DNA of 17,322 bases from Deltaproteobacteria bacterium (GTDB lineage: Bacteria; Desulfobacterota; Desulfobacteria; Desulfobacterales; JAFDFH01). The notes beneath the pieces were generated by a model that searched no databases, was not told where the DNA came from, and saw only the letters and a list, made by a program, of their open reading frames with translations. The DNA lies in the NCBI GenBank assembly GCA_019309945.1, contig JAFDFH010000085.1, positions 1-17,322 of the forward strand, in the 5' to 3' direction. A program made the position numbers and the translations under genes. Positions 1-8,134 of this stretch are shown piece by piece. Each line of letters opens with the position of its first letter. Position 1 is the stretch's first letter.

Positions 1-735
1 GAAATCAAGAAGGGACGTGATGTCAGAATAATCATTTCAAAGGGTGCCAAGACTATTTTGCCGCCGAATGTCACCGGACTGTCGATTCAACAGGCACGTA
101 TTATTCTGGAAGAAAATGACTTGAAAGAGGGAAAATTTTCAATTACCTATAGCGATACCCATAAAAAAGATGAGGTTATCGCACAGTACCCATCCCCAGG
201 GACGATGATCAGCCGGGGTGAACCGATGGACCTTCTGGTGAGCAGGGGAAGAAGACCCAAATCATATAAAATGCCTGATCTTAACTTTCTTTCACTGGAC
301 GATGCCGTAAGGTTAATCGAAAGGTCCAATCTTACACTCGGTGAGATAACATCATCTATTCATCGCAACGAACCCACAAATGTCATTACTGGACAAGAAC
401 CGCTGGCCGGGTATCATGTGATGGAAGGCCGTGTTGTTCATCTTGAAATAAACCGCAAACCGGGCCCAAGCGCCCATGCAATATTAGAGGCTTCCAGGGG
501 TGTCAGCCTTTTTAGATTCAGGCTCGAAAACGGATTTTTAAAAAAACATATTCGGGTTCAGATGAACATTTTTGGGACTTCATTTAAGATTTTTGATGAA
601 TTTGTGAAGCCGGGGAAAGAGATCTGGTTATTCATTCCAAACGGTAATGAGGCAACTGTTTTGCTTTACGAAGATGGTGAACTGATTAAGACACAGAGGT
701 TTGCCCCGTGGAATGTTGTGGAAACCCCGACATAA
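1..735 (+). CDS. PASTA-domain protein, 5' end missing
   Basis: The reading frame is open from the first base of the window, so this is the C-terminal 244 residues of a longer gene; no start is visible. Residues 1-19 are the tail of one PASTA unit. Two full PASTA-like units follow at about 20-86 and 91-155, each with the typical 'vP.v.G.s...A...l' opening and a 'G..v.l.vS.G' close (for example MPDLNFLSLDDA and VHLEINRKPG). The last 85 residues are an unassigned beta-rich tail without a membrane segment. PASTA units bind peptidoglycan fragments in Ser/Thr kinases and penicillin-binding proteins, but no kinase or transpeptidase domain is visible here. The stop is 107 bases before rpe. The domain call is fairly safe; the function is unknown. 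Confidence 0.8.
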   Translation, partial: EIKKGRDVRIIISKGAKTILPPNVTGLSIQQARIILEENDLKEGKFSITYSDTHKKDEVIAQYPSPGTMISRGEPMDLLVSRGRRPKSYKMPDLNFLSLDDAVRLIERSNLTLGEITSSIHRNEPTNVITGQEPLAGYHVMEGRVVHLEINRKPGPSAHAILEASRGVSLFRFRLENGFLKKHIRVQMNIFGTSFKIFDEFVKPGKEIWLFIPNGNEATVLLYEDGELIKTQRFAPWNVVETPT

Positions 736-842
736 AATTCGTAGAGACCCTTTTTCGTAACTTTCAAAAACTTGTGGTTAAACCTACCAGCGGAGTCATC
801 CGGTAATTTTTTAAAAGCGCTATTGTATTTGGAGATGTAAAC

Positions 843-1499
843 ATGAAACTGATTGCACCATCGATACTTTCGGCAGATTTTTCAAGACTCGGAGAAGAAA
901 TAAAATCCGTTGATAAAGCCGGAGCGGACTGGATACACATTGATGTTATGGACGGTCATTTTGTCCCGAATATTACCATGGGCCCCATGATTGTGGAAGC
1001 CGCAAGCCGGGTGACATCGCTTCCTCTTGACGTGCACTTGATGATTGCAAACCCCGATCAATTTATCCCTCAGTTTGTAAAGGCCGGGGCTGAATTAATT
1101 TCTGTTCAAGTTGAGGCCTGTGTTCATCTGAACCGGACGATCCATATGATAAAAGATCACGGTCTTCGTGCTGGTGTCGTTTTGAATCCGTCAACCCCCT
1201 TATTTACGCTTGAATGGATTTTGGAATATATCGATTTCGTGCTGATCATGGGTGTTAACCCTGGATTTGGCGGCCAATCTTTTATCCCCAACACCCTGGA
1301 CAGAATCCGGGAACTTTGTCAGTGGATCACGGACCGGGGGCTTTCTACCTTGATCCAAGTTGACGGAGGGGTAAACGAAGAAACGATAGGGGCGATTTCT
1401 CTTGCCGGTGCAAGTGTCTTTGTCGCTGGATCAGCTATTTTTGGCTCCCCGGATTATAAAAAAACCATTGACCGCTTCCGGAAGACGATTGGAGCGTAA
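843..1499 (+). CDS. rpe: Ribulose-phosphate 3-epimerase
   Basis: This cytoplasmic enzyme interconverts D-ribulose 5-phosphate and D-xylulose 5-phosphate in the pentose phosphate pathway. The 218-residue length is normal for the family, and the N-terminus KLIAPSILSADFSRL is the family's opening motif. Expected metal and catalytic residues are present: His32 and Asp34 in IHIDVMDGHFVPN, His65 in DVHLM, and Asp174 in QVDGGV. The phosphate-binding region MGVNPGFGGQ is intact. The ATG start has a GGAG ribosome-binding site at 831-834, eight bases upstream. It follows the PASTA gene in the same direction and may be co-transcribed with it. No irregularities were seen. Confidence 0.97.
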   Translation: MKLIAPSILSADFSRLGEEIKSVDKAGADWIHIDVMDGHFVPNITMGPMIVEAASRVTSLPLDVHLMIANPDQFIPQFVKAGAELISVQVEACVHLNRTIHMIKDHGLRAGVVLNPSTPLFTLEWILEYIDFVLIMGVNPGFGGQSFIPNTLDRIRELCQWITDRGLSTLIQVDGGVNEETIGAISLAGASVFVAGSAIFGSPDYKKTIDRFRKTIGA

Positions 1500-1610
1500 A
1501 TCAGCCACAAGGCTAAGCTGACAAATAAATTGTTGCAAACTATTTTAAACAGGTTTTTTAGACCTTAGTTGTTAATTTTGTGCTTTTTGTGGCCAAACTA
1601 GTTGCTTCTC

Positions 1611-1682
1611 GCCACAAAGGCACCAAGGCACCAAGAAAGAATAACGAAATAAAATCTTTCGTGCCTTTGTGCCTTTGTGACA
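1611..1682. repeat. Imperfect inverted repeat between rpe and aroQ
   Basis: The left arm (1611-1640) is built from repeated CACAAAGG/CACCAAGG words, and the right arm (about 1654-1682) carries their complement, GTGCCTTTGTGCCTTTGTG. The arms pair over about 26 bases with a two-base bulge and a few mismatches, around an A-rich loop. A partial extra copy of the right-arm word (TTTGTGCTTTTTGTGGCC) lies at about 1577-1593. It resembles intergenic palindromic repeats found in many bacterial genomes. It ends about 30 bases before the aroQ ribosome-binding site, so it could also affect transcript folding. Confidence 0.75.
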
Positions 1683-1722
1683 AATATGTTTGGCTCCGGC
1701 TTGTCCGGGTTAGGAGATAGCG

Positions 1723-2175
1723 ATGGAAACGGTGAAAAATGGTGCCAGGGTTCTGGTGATCCACGGTCCCAATTTGAATATGCTTGGCAAAAGAGAGCCT
1801 GATATCTACGGAAAAGTAACACTGGATGAGATAGATTCACATCTTAAAGAACTCGGACAAAGTCTGGGACTTGTTGTGGAGACATTTCAATCCAATCATG
1901 AAGGTGCAATTGTCGAAAAAATACAGGCGGCCGTAGAAACACAGAATGGACTAATCATCAACCCGGCAGCCTATACCCACACGAGCATCGCCATACGTGA
2001 TGCACTCCTTTTATTGGCTATCCCTATCATTGAGGTCCACCTTTCCAATATTTACAAAAGAGGGTCGTTGCGCCGCAAGTCCATGATCGCCGATGTGACA
2101 ACCGCACAGATTTCGGGTTTGGGCGCAAACGGATATAACATGGCGCTGGAGGCTATAGCGACCATGATTCAATAG
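1723..2175 (+). CDS. aroQ: 3-dehydroquinate dehydratase, type II
   Basis: This enzyme dehydrates 3-dehydroquinate to 3-dehydroshikimate in the shikimate pathway for aromatic amino acids. At 150 residues it has the normal size for the small dodecameric type II family. Key residues are present: Arg24 and Tyr29 (KREPDIYG), Asn80 and His86 (NPAAYTHTSIA), His106 (EVHLSN) and Arg117. The HGPNLNMLG opening is diagnostic. The segment after EVHLSNIYKR reads GSLRRKS, slightly unlike the common EPFRHKS form. The ATG has an AGGAG site at 1712-1716, six bases upstream. About 220 bases, including an inverted repeat, separate it from rpe, so co-transcription with rpe is uncertain. The 205 bases after it show no clear terminator. 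Confidence 0.96.
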   Translation: METVKNGARVLVIHGPNLNMLGKREPDIYGKVTLDEIDSHLKELGQSLGLVVETFQSNHEGAIVEKIQAAVETQNGLIINPAAYTHTSIAIRDALLLLAIPIIEVHLSNIYKRGSLRRKSMIADVTTAQISGLGANGYNMALEAIATMIQ

Positions 2176-2380
2176 ACGGCCCTCCCCTGCGCCTCATCGC
2201 CAACAACCCTTATACCCCCGGGCAGGAAAGACCTTGAGACCGCTGTAAAACGCCCTTAACGGCAAGTTTTGCACGTATTGAAAAAAATTAGCGGATGTCG
2301 CAGCGAGCCTACCGAGACATATTGAGAAGTTACAGATCCTTCTCACAACATTTAGCAAGTACTATAAGGGGAGTCCTTGT

Positions 2381-3142
2381 ATGAGGAATAAATTGATTGT
2401 CCCTTTAGGGTTTTCTTTCATCATTTATGCGGCCACTTGCACACCCGCAACAGCCCAGGATGCCCGTTCACTGGTGGAAGCAGCCGTGAATTATTATCGG
2501 GGTGCTGCTTCCATTTCTAAAGTGGACATGACGATTCATCGTCCGCATTGGGAACGGGTGGTCACGATCAAGGTCTGGACTAAAGGAGAAAAAAACAGCC
2601 TCTTTATCATCATTGCACCGGCCAAGGATAGTGGTAACGGCACTCTTAAAAAAGATCGTGAGATGTGGATGTATAACCCCAAGGTCAACCGGGTGATCAA
2701 ACTTCCCCCCTCGATGATGTCCCAGTCCTGGATGGGATCAGACTTTTCCAATAACGACCTGGCCAAGTCCGATACCATTATTGAAGATTATACCCATACC
2801 GTTTTGGATGTTGAGACCCACAACGGGAAAAAGGTGTATGTGATCAAATCCATTCCGAAGCCTGAAGCGCCGGTGGTGTGGGGCATGCAACAGCTTAAAA
2901 TCCGGGAAGATAATATCCTCTTAAGCCAGGCGTTTTATGATGAGGACTTCAAACTGGTCAAATCCATGACCTGCCAGCAGATTCAGATCTTGGGCGGCAG
3001 ACTGTTTCCTAAAATTTGGAAAATGAACAAGGCCGGCGTCCAGAATGAATATACGCTTCTAGAATATATAGAACTCCAATTTGAGAAAGATCTACCGGAT
3101 CGTCTTTTTACATTGTCCGCATTAAGAAATTCCATGAGGTAG
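2381..3142 (+). CDS. Periplasmic LolA-like outer membrane lipoprotein-sorting protein
   Basis: The 253-residue protein has an export signal (basic MRNK, hydrophobic residues 5-19, probable cleavage after ATA at 23-25). Cys20 lies in AATC, not a valid lipobox, so a soluble periplasmic protein is expected. The rest matches the pattern of the COG2834/LolA-like family: a half-barrel fold with a DREMWMYNPKVNRVIKLPP core followed by a segment beginning MMSQSWMGSDFSNNDL. These proteins are thought to bind lipids or lipoprotein acyl chains, but few have been tested. The ATG has a strong AAGGGGAG site at 2366-2373. The next gene starts six bases after the stop, so it belongs to the operon with the FtsX-type permeases. 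It is not canonical LolA, and its cargo is unknown. Confidence 0.85.
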   Translation: MRNKLIVPLGFSFIIYAATCTPATAQDARSLVEAAVNYYRGAASISKVDMTIHRPHWERVVTIKVWTKGEKNSLFIIIAPAKDSGNGTLKKDREMWMYNPKVNRVIKLPPSMMSQSWMGSDFSNNDLAKSDTIIEDYTHTVLDVETHNGKKVYVIKSIPKPEAPVVWGMQQLKIREDNILLSQAFYDEDFKLVKSMTCQQIQILGGRLFPKIWKMNKAGVQNEYTLLEYIELQFEKDLPDRLFTLSALRNSMR

Positions 3143-3148
3143 CAAGGC

Positions 3149-4384
3149 ATGTCGATTGATATCAAGATGGCGTGGCGGAACATTTTCCGGAACCCCCGAC
3201 GATCAATCCTAACCATTCTCGCCATTGCCTTTGCCTGCCTCCTGCTGGTCTTTATGTTGTCCTTCCAATTTGGCTCTTATGACACCATGATTAATTCCGC
3301 GGTCATGATACATACCGGCCATATACAGGTACAAGCCAATGGCTATCAGGATAAAAGGGACATCCGTCTGGTGGTACCCCATCCGGATGCGGTCGGTGGA
3401 ATTCTGGAGAAAACCCCGGGGGTGACCGGTCATACTTTTCGAGCCAACGCCTTCTCGCTGATTTCCTCCAAAGAACGAACTTACGGTGCCATGGTGGTCG
3501 GAATTGACCCCACCGGGGAAAGCGCGGTCTCTACCCTTAAAAAGTTGATACGCCAGGGAAACTATCTGTCTTCCAATGATACCAATCAAGCATTAGTGGG
3601 ACGGCTTCTGGCTAAAAATCTGAATGTGGGCCTGGGTAATGAACTTGTCATTCTCGGCCAGGGGCGTGACGGCTCTATTGCAGCCACGGTGGTTAAAATC
3701 AAAGGGATTTTCAGCTCCGGCCAGGACGAATTCGATCGCAGTTCCATTCATATACCCCTGGGTTACTTTCAAGATGTTTATGCCATGCAGGGATCTGTCC
3801 ATGAGGTGGTGGCCCTTGGAAAATCCCTTGATTTGGTACCGGAGATAAAGCGGATTGTTTCCAAAAGCATTGAAGACACAATTCCAAAAGACCATCTGGT
3901 GACTCTAGACTGGACGCAACTTTTGCCTGGTCTGATCCAGGCCATTCGGATGGACCTGGTTAGCGGTTTTATCTTCTATATCATTTTGATCATAGTTGTG
4001 GCGTTTAGTATTTTAAATACGTTCCTTATGGTAATCTTTGAGCGGACCCGGGAATTCGGCGTTCTCATGTCCATGGGAACGGCACCGGGACGTTTGACAA
4101 AAATACTTTTAATTGAATCGTCAAGTATGACCATGGTGGGCATCGTCATCGGCATCATCGGCGGAATTTTGGTAACCTGGTATTTTCAGGTCCATGGAAT
4201 CCTCATTTCCGGCGCATCCGAACTGCTTCGTCAGTATGGTTTGCCCGAACGGATCTTTCCCCAGCTTTCCCAGCTATCGGTCTTAACAGGGCCCGCGGTG
4301 GTATTGATCATCACCCTTTTGACAGCCCTGTACCCGGCCCTAAAAGTTCGGCGTCTCAGCCCTGTTAAAGCGATGATGGCTTGA
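3149..4384 (+). CDS. FtsX/LolC-E-type ABC transporter permease (first copy)
   Basis: This 411-residue inner-membrane protein has the MacB/LolCE layout. A short cytoplasmic start (MAWRNIFRNPRRS) precedes TM1 at about 19-41. A large periplasmic domain follows (about 45-270), then TM2 at about 273-297, the cytoplasmic FERTREFGVLMSMG loop, TM3 at about 327-347 and TM4 at about 380-402. The tail ends in YPALKVRRLSPVKAMMA, a family signature. Such proteins couple ATP hydrolysis to movement of lipids or lipoproteins rather than classical solute import. A GAGGT site at 3136-3140 overlaps the end of the LolA-like gene, suggesting translational coupling. Partners are the second permease and the ATPase downstream. 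Confidence 0.92.
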   Translation: MSIDIKMAWRNIFRNPRRSILTILAIAFACLLLVFMLSFQFGSYDTMINSAVMIHTGHIQVQANGYQDKRDIRLVVPHPDAVGGILEKTPGVTGHTFRANAFSLISSKERTYGAMVVGIDPTGESAVSTLKKLIRQGNYLSSNDTNQALVGRLLAKNLNVGLGNELVILGQGRDGSIAATVVKIKGIFSSGQDEFDRSSIHIPLGYFQDVYAMQGSVHEVVALGKSLDLVPEIKRIVSKSIEDTIPKDHLVTLDWTQLLPGLIQAIRMDLVSGFIFYIILIIVVAFSILNTFLMVIFERTREFGVLMSMGTAPGRLTKILLIESSSMTMVGIVIGIIGGILVTWYFQVHGILISGASELLRQYGLPERIFPQLSQLSVLTGPAVVLIITLLTALYPALKVRRLSPVKAMMA

Positions 4385-4406
4385 GCCATGCGCTTCCAGA
4401 TTCATT

Positions 4407-4566
4407 TAGTGCCCGAACGAAAATTAGATAGTTTTTCCAAGTTCAAGGAAGGCGAAGATTTTAACCGCAGGAATACATTAGCGTATTTTGAGGATTAAAA
4501 TCTGAGCCTGACGCAGAAATTGGGGAAAATAGCAGTTTGAAAATAGCAGTTTTCGTTCAGGCACTA
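4407..4566. repeat. Palindromic intergenic element, copy A
   Basis: The element can fold end to end. The left end TAGTGCCCGAACGAAAA matches the reverse complement of the right end (TAGTGCCTGAACGAAAA) at 16 of 17 bases. Inner parts also pair: GATTTTAACC at about 4457 with GGATTAAAATC at about 4492. The apex AATACATTAGCGTATT at about 4472-4487 is itself a stem-loop. Related sequences occur at 6537-6759 and about 12758-12909. No open frame or transposase is present, so it looks like a non-autonomous palindromic repeat. It interrupts an otherwise tight operon between the two permease genes, and its right end lies 18 bases before the next start. Confidence 0.85.
4525..4552. repeat. Perfect 14-bp tandem duplication inside repeat copy A
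   Basis: GAAAATAGCAGTTT occurs twice in direct succession (4525-4538 and 4539-4552). It lies in the right arm of palindromic copy A and adds an unpaired 14-base segment relative to the left arm, so it looks like a recent slippage event. Confidence 0.9.
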
Positions 4567-4584
4567 TTTACAAGGAATCTTCAT

Positions 4585-5808
4585 ATGTTGCTTCAGTTAG
4601 GATGGCGAAACATCTGGCGAAATCCCAGACGGACCTTGATAATTATGACCGCGGTAATTATCGGGGTTTGGAGCATGATCTTTCTGGGTGGATTAATGCG
4701 TGGAATCGCCGATCAAATGGTCCGAAACGGTATTGCCACGCTCACCGGGCATATTCAGGTGCACCACAACGGTTATCGGAGTGACCCGGTTGTCGAAAAC
4801 AGTATGTCTGAACCCCAGGCTGTGGCAACCGCCATTAAGAAGCTCCTGCCTGCCGGTACGCAGTGGACTTCCCGGGTTCGGGTCAACGCGGTTGCCAGTA
4901 ACGCGCGACACGCCGGCAGTGTGACTCTGTTGGGCATCGATCCTAAAAAAGAGGTCAACATTTCGTTCATTGGAAATGCCGTTACCCAGGGCCGCTATCT
5001 CACAACGGATGACAGGAATGGAATTATCGTGGGCAAGGCATTAGCGGACAAGTTTGAGACCCGTCTGGGCCGTAAGCTGGTGCTCATGTCGCAGGATACC
5101 GGTCACGAAATCGCGTCCAGGGCCTTTCATATTGTCGGAATTTTCAGGGCCGAAATGGAAGCCACCGAGAAACAGTTTGTTTTTATAACCCGGCCCGCGG
5201 CTCAAAACATGCTTAAGTTGAAAAATGCTATTTCTGAAATCGTTATAATCTTGCCCGTCCGCCAGGAAGTGAATCCGGCGACCACTGTTTTGCGCAACAG
5301 CCTGCCATCCACTGATTATGAAGTTCACTCCTGGCAGGATTTGCTGCCACTGCTCACTGCAATCTTGAAGATGTACGACACCTTTATCTTCCTGTGGTTT
5401 TTAGTGGTTTTTATCGCCATGAGTTTCGGCATCGCGAATACCATGCTGATGGCCGTATTTGAACGAATACGAGAGTTCGGTTTGCTTAAGGCCTTGGGAA
5501 TGAAACCTTGGTGGATTATCAAAGAGGTTCTCTATGAATCATTTTTTCTGCTGATTCTCGGCATGGTCATTGGGAACATCCTGGGCTTCTTAAGTGTTCT
5601 CACGCTTTCCGGTCATGGCATTGACCTGTCTTCACTCGCCGCCGGCCTGGAATTTGCCGGGATGTCCCGGGTGATCTACCCGGTTATACACATTAAAGAC
5701 GTCATCATAGCGAACCTGGTGGTATTGGGTTTGGGACTCTTGGTCAGTATGTATCCGGCTGTTAAAGCGGCACGGTTTACGCCGGTGCAGGCAATGGCCC
5801 ATACGTGA
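4585..5808 (+). CDS. FtsX/LolC-E-type ABC transporter permease (second copy)
   Basis: The 407-residue protein has the same layout as the first permease: WRNIWRNPRRT before TM1 (about 17-37), a periplasmic domain (about 40-260), TM2 at about 266-291, the FERIREFGLLKALGMKP loop, TM3 at about 318-341, TM4 at about 373-394 and the tail YPAVKAARFTPVQAMAHT. It is clearly homologous to the first, so the pair probably forms a heterodimer like LolC/LolE. I chose the ATG at 4585 because it has an AAGGA site at about 4572-4576 and gives the same N-terminal spacing to WRN as the first permease. An upstream TTG at 4537 would lie within the palindromic repeat. The ATPase gene follows after 37 bases. Confidence 0.92.
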   Translation: MLLQLGWRNIWRNPRRTLIIMTAVIIGVWSMIFLGGLMRGIADQMVRNGIATLTGHIQVHHNGYRSDPVVENSMSEPQAVATAIKKLLPAGTQWTSRVRVNAVASNARHAGSVTLLGIDPKKEVNISFIGNAVTQGRYLTTDDRNGIIVGKALADKFETRLGRKLVLMSQDTGHEIASRAFHIVGIFRAEMEATEKQFVFITRPAAQNMLKLKNAISEIVIILPVRQEVNPATTVLRNSLPSTDYEVHSWQDLLPLLTAILKMYDTFIFLWFLVVFIAMSFGIANTMLMAVFERIREFGLLKALGMKPWWIIKEVLYESFFLLILGMVIGNILGFLSVLTLSGHGIDLSSLAAGLEFAGMSRVIYPVIHIKDVIIANLVVLGLGLLVSMYPAVKAARFTPVQAMAHT

Positions 5809-5845
5809 TCACGATCGTCCTGGAATAATTATGTGGGGATAGAAC

Positions 5846-6529
5846 ATGAACATTGTCGAATGTACAAACGTAACAAAGACTTACCTGCAAGGTCGGGTCA
5901 ATGTTCAGGCCCTAAGGGGCGTGAACCTGACTATCGAAAAAGGAGGCTTTGTCGCCCTGGCCGGCCCTTCAGGATCCGGAAAGACCACCATGTTGAATAT
6001 CATCGGCGGCTTGGACTCGGCCGATTCCGGAGGGGTTAAGGTTGACGGTAACGCCCTGGACGAAATGAATTCATCCCAGCTGGCCCACCTGCGATTGCAC
6101 AAGGTCGGCTTCGTATTCCAGGCTTATAACCTTATTCCGGTCCTATCCGCCGTGGAAAACGTTGAATACGTGATGCTGCTTCAGGGTGTACCGGCCCCTG
6201 AACGTCGGCAACGCGCCAGGGGCATATTGGATGATGTGGGGTTGGAAGGTAAATACGACCGGCGTCCGGCCGAGCTGTCCGGCGGGCAGCAGCAGCGGGT
6301 GGCCATTGCCCGGGCAATTGTGTCCCAGCCAGCCATTGTGCTGGCGGATGAACCAACTGCCAACCTGGATTCAACCACCGGAATCGGTCTATTGGAAATA
6401 ATGAAGCAAATGAATGCGAAGAAAAGCGTCACCTTCATCTTTTCCACCCACGACCAGATGGTCATGGACTATGCCCGGCGCCTCATCAATATTAGAGACG
6501 GATTGATTGCAGACGACCTGGTGAAATAA
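5846..6529 (+). CDS. LolD/MacB-type ABC transporter ATP-binding protein
   Basis: This 227-residue ATPase powers the FtsX-type permeases. All motifs are intact: Walker A GPSGSGKTT at 40-48, Q-loop Gln92 in FVFQAYNL, signature LSGGQ at 144-148, Walker B IVLADE at 164-169, D-loop NLD at 173-175 and H-loop His202 in FSTHD. The FVFQAYNLIPVLSAVENV stretch and the short length are typical of the LolD/MacB/FtsE group. The ATG has a GGGGA site at 5835-5839. It lies 37 bases after the second permease, and its stop is followed within eight bases by palindromic repeat copy B. Lipoprotein release (Lol-like) is one possibility; lipid or peptide extrusion is another. I assign no gene symbol. Confidence 0.95.
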   Translation: MNIVECTNVTKTYLQGRVNVQALRGVNLTIEKGGFVALAGPSGSGKTTMLNIIGGLDSADSGGVKVDGNALDEMNSSQLAHLRLHKVGFVFQAYNLIPVLSAVENVEYVMLLQGVPAPERRQRARGILDDVGLEGKYDRRPAELSGGQQQRVAIARAIVSQPAIVLADEPTANLDSTTGIGLLEIMKQMNAKKSVTFIFSTHDQMVMDYARRLINIRDGLIADDLVK

Positions 6530-6536
6530 AAATATG

Positions 6537-6759
6537 TATGAGCCCGTTATAAAACGTTTCAGTTTGTTCAAGGTCAAGGGCAATTCTGCAGGATAGCAGA
6601 ATTGGACAGCAGTCAATCTGCCCGTAAGGGTGAGGGGCATGGACGCCCCGAGTCAACGCGATAATTTTAACCACAGGAATACATTGAGTATTTCGAGGAT
6701 TAAAATTTGAGACGGACGCAGAAATTGGGCAAAATGGGACGTTTTGAAATTGGTTCGTA
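6537..6759. repeat. Palindromic intergenic element, copy B (with insertion)
   Basis: Its core (6664-6735) closely matches copy A: TTTTAACCACAGGAATACAT, then CGAGGATTAAAATTTGAG, then ACGCAGAAATTGGG. Outer arms at about 6537-6557 and 6739-6759 pair at 15 of 21 positions, including AAAACGT/ACGTTTT. The left arm is about 75 bases longer than in copy A because of the inserted segment described separately. The element fills the gap between the ATPase stop and the beta-barrel gene. Confidence 0.8.
6573..6656. repeat. Hairpin-rich insertion within repeat copy B, flanked by GTCAA
   Basis: Relative to copy A, this segment has no counterpart. It starts and ends with GTCAA (6573-6577 and 6652-6656), which could be a target duplication, although a third GTCAA also lies inside. 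It contains a perfect 9-bp hairpin, CAATTCTGC/GCAGAATTG (6581-6589 with 6596-6604), and a GGGGC/GCCCC hairpin (6634-6638 with 6645-6649). No coding potential was seen. Confidence 0.55.
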
Positions 6760-6772
6760 TCGAAATACTTTT

Positions 6773-8134
6773 ATGGAATTAAGATTCTTACTGTTGACGG
6801 CCTCCCTGTTGCAAATTTTTATAAGTATCTCACACGCCTCAACCGAATTGCCCATTCCACCTGCAACCCTTGCATCTCAAAAAACAACCCCGTTGCTAAA
6901 ACCCTGGTATCATCAGATCGAATCTCTCTGGGGTGGCCACCTAAAGACCCGAGGTTCGGTGTCATATCCGGATGAGGAATCCTTTTTCAGGGCTTTAGAC
7001 ACGAATCCGTTATATGATGCCTCCATCGATTTTAGATTGCAAAACATACTCATCTTTTCAAGCCGGTTATCTTTTGAAACCGCTTATGAAGTCATTTTAT
7101 TCGGCGGCGATACCTGGCAGGTGACAAATGAATTGGCCGAACGATATCCCGATCTGTTTAATGACATTCTAATTCCTCTCGCCTCTCTGAATGACGATCG
7201 CCGCTTGATGGACTTAACCCAAACAATCATAGAAGATGACCGTTATGTCCTTTATCACCGTTTGGACCGGTTTTTCCTGACATTTCGGCCAAAATGGGGG
7301 GTTATCCGGGCGGGCCGGCAGGCGATCACCTGGGGAAACGGATTTCTTTTTAATCCCATGGACCTTTTTAACCCCTTTGCGCCAACTAATATCGAACGGG
7401 ATTACAAGGTTGGGGAGGACATGCTGGTTACACAATTTTTCATCGATAAAATAGGCGACTTCGAGTTTCTTTATGTACCCAGACGCGATCCGATGAATCA
7501 TAACGTGGAATGGGACCAGTCTTCCCTGGCTGGAAAGTTGCATTTTTTCTCCGGAACGAGCGAGTTCGATATCATGGTATCTAAGCATTACGAAGACGAA
7601 GTGATCGGTTTGGGGAGCAGAGGATATCTTGGAAACACCGCCTGGCGCCTGGATGCGACCTGGACCTTTCTTAACGGAGATAGCGATACGGATGACTTTT
7701 TGTCTTTGGTTGCGAATATGGATTATTCCTGGGTGTGGTGGCAAAAGAACTTATATGGATTCATCGAGTTCTATTACAACGGTCTGGGGAACGATCAGCT
7801 TTCGGAAGCATACCGGGAGTTGGCAATCATTGAACGTTTTGCCCGTGGTGAGATGTTCATATTCGGCCGGACCTATATGAGTGCTGAAATCCAAGTGGAA
7901 TTACACCCTCTTTTCAGGATGTATCTAACCGCCATTCAAAACCTGTCCGACGCTTCCGGCACTCTTCAGCCCCGGGCAATCTGGGATGTTACGGCAAATA
8001 CCCGCTTCACCTTTGGTGCGTTTATCACCTATGGAGAACACGGATCTGAATTTGGTGGTTTCAGAATACCTCAAACTGATTTCATCCATAAATCCTCAAA
8101 CAGCGCCTTTGCTTGGTTCACATGGTATTTTTAA
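6773..8134 (+). CDS. Predicted outer-membrane beta-barrel protein
   Basis: I chose the ATG at 6773 because it gives a clean signal peptide: MELRFLLLT, a hydrophobic core to about residue 19, and probable cleavage after SHA (about 22). The frame stays open upstream to TTG 6707, but that extension is repeat DNA. The 453-residue product has alternating, aromatic-rich strands and short charged turns through its length (for example LDATWTF, MDYSWVWWQ, LYGFIEFYY). It ends in WFTWYF with a terminal Phe, the usual signal for barrel assembly. It resembles porin-like barrels, but I do not recognise a named family. It is the last gene after the LolA-like/FtsX/LolD set, suggesting the outer-membrane end of that system. 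No good ribosome-binding site is visible. Confidence 0.8.
   Translation: MELRFLLLTASLLQIFISISHASTELPIPPATLASQKTTPLLKPWYHQIESLWGGHLKTRGSVSYPDEESFFRALDTNPLYDASIDFRLQNILIFSSRLSFETAYEVILFGGDTWQVTNELAERYPDLFNDILIPLASLNDDRRLMDLTQTIIEDDRYVLYHRLDRFFLTFRPKWGVIRAGRQAITWGNGFLFNPMDLFNPFAPTNIERDYKVGEDMLVTQFFIDKIGDFEFLYVPRRDPMNHNVEWDQSSLAGKLHFFSGTSEFDIMVSKHYEDEVIGLGSRGYLGNTAWRLDATWTFLNGDSDTDDFLSLVANMDYSWVWWQKNLYGFIEFYYNGLGNDQLSEAYRELAIIERFARGEMFIFGRTYMSAEIQVELHPLFRMYLTAIQNLSDASGTLQPRAIWDVTANTRFTFGAFITYGEHGSEFGGFRIPQTDFIHKSSNSAFAWFTWYF

Noticed and set aside
1558..1840. Minus-strand frames across the rpe-aroQ gap
   Set aside because: They read through the inverted repeat and into aroQ, show repeat-derived composition and match no family pattern.
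2438..2440. Cys20 of the LolA-like protein as a lipoprotein cysteine
   Set aside because: The preceding residues (AAT) do not form a lipobox, and a normal signal peptidase I site (ATA) follows.
4537..4584. TTG start extending the second permease by 16 residues
   Set aside because: Most of it lies within palindromic repeat copy A. ATG 4585 has an AAGGA site and matches the first permease's N-terminus.
6132..6465. Minus-strand frames inside the ABC ATPase gene
   Set aside because: They are shadows of a strongly conserved gene with all its ATPase motifs on the + strand.
6707..6772. TTG start that would extend the beta-barrel gene by 22 residues
   Set aside because: Most of the extension (to about 6759) is repeat copy B, and it would bury the signal peptide that begins at ATG 6773.
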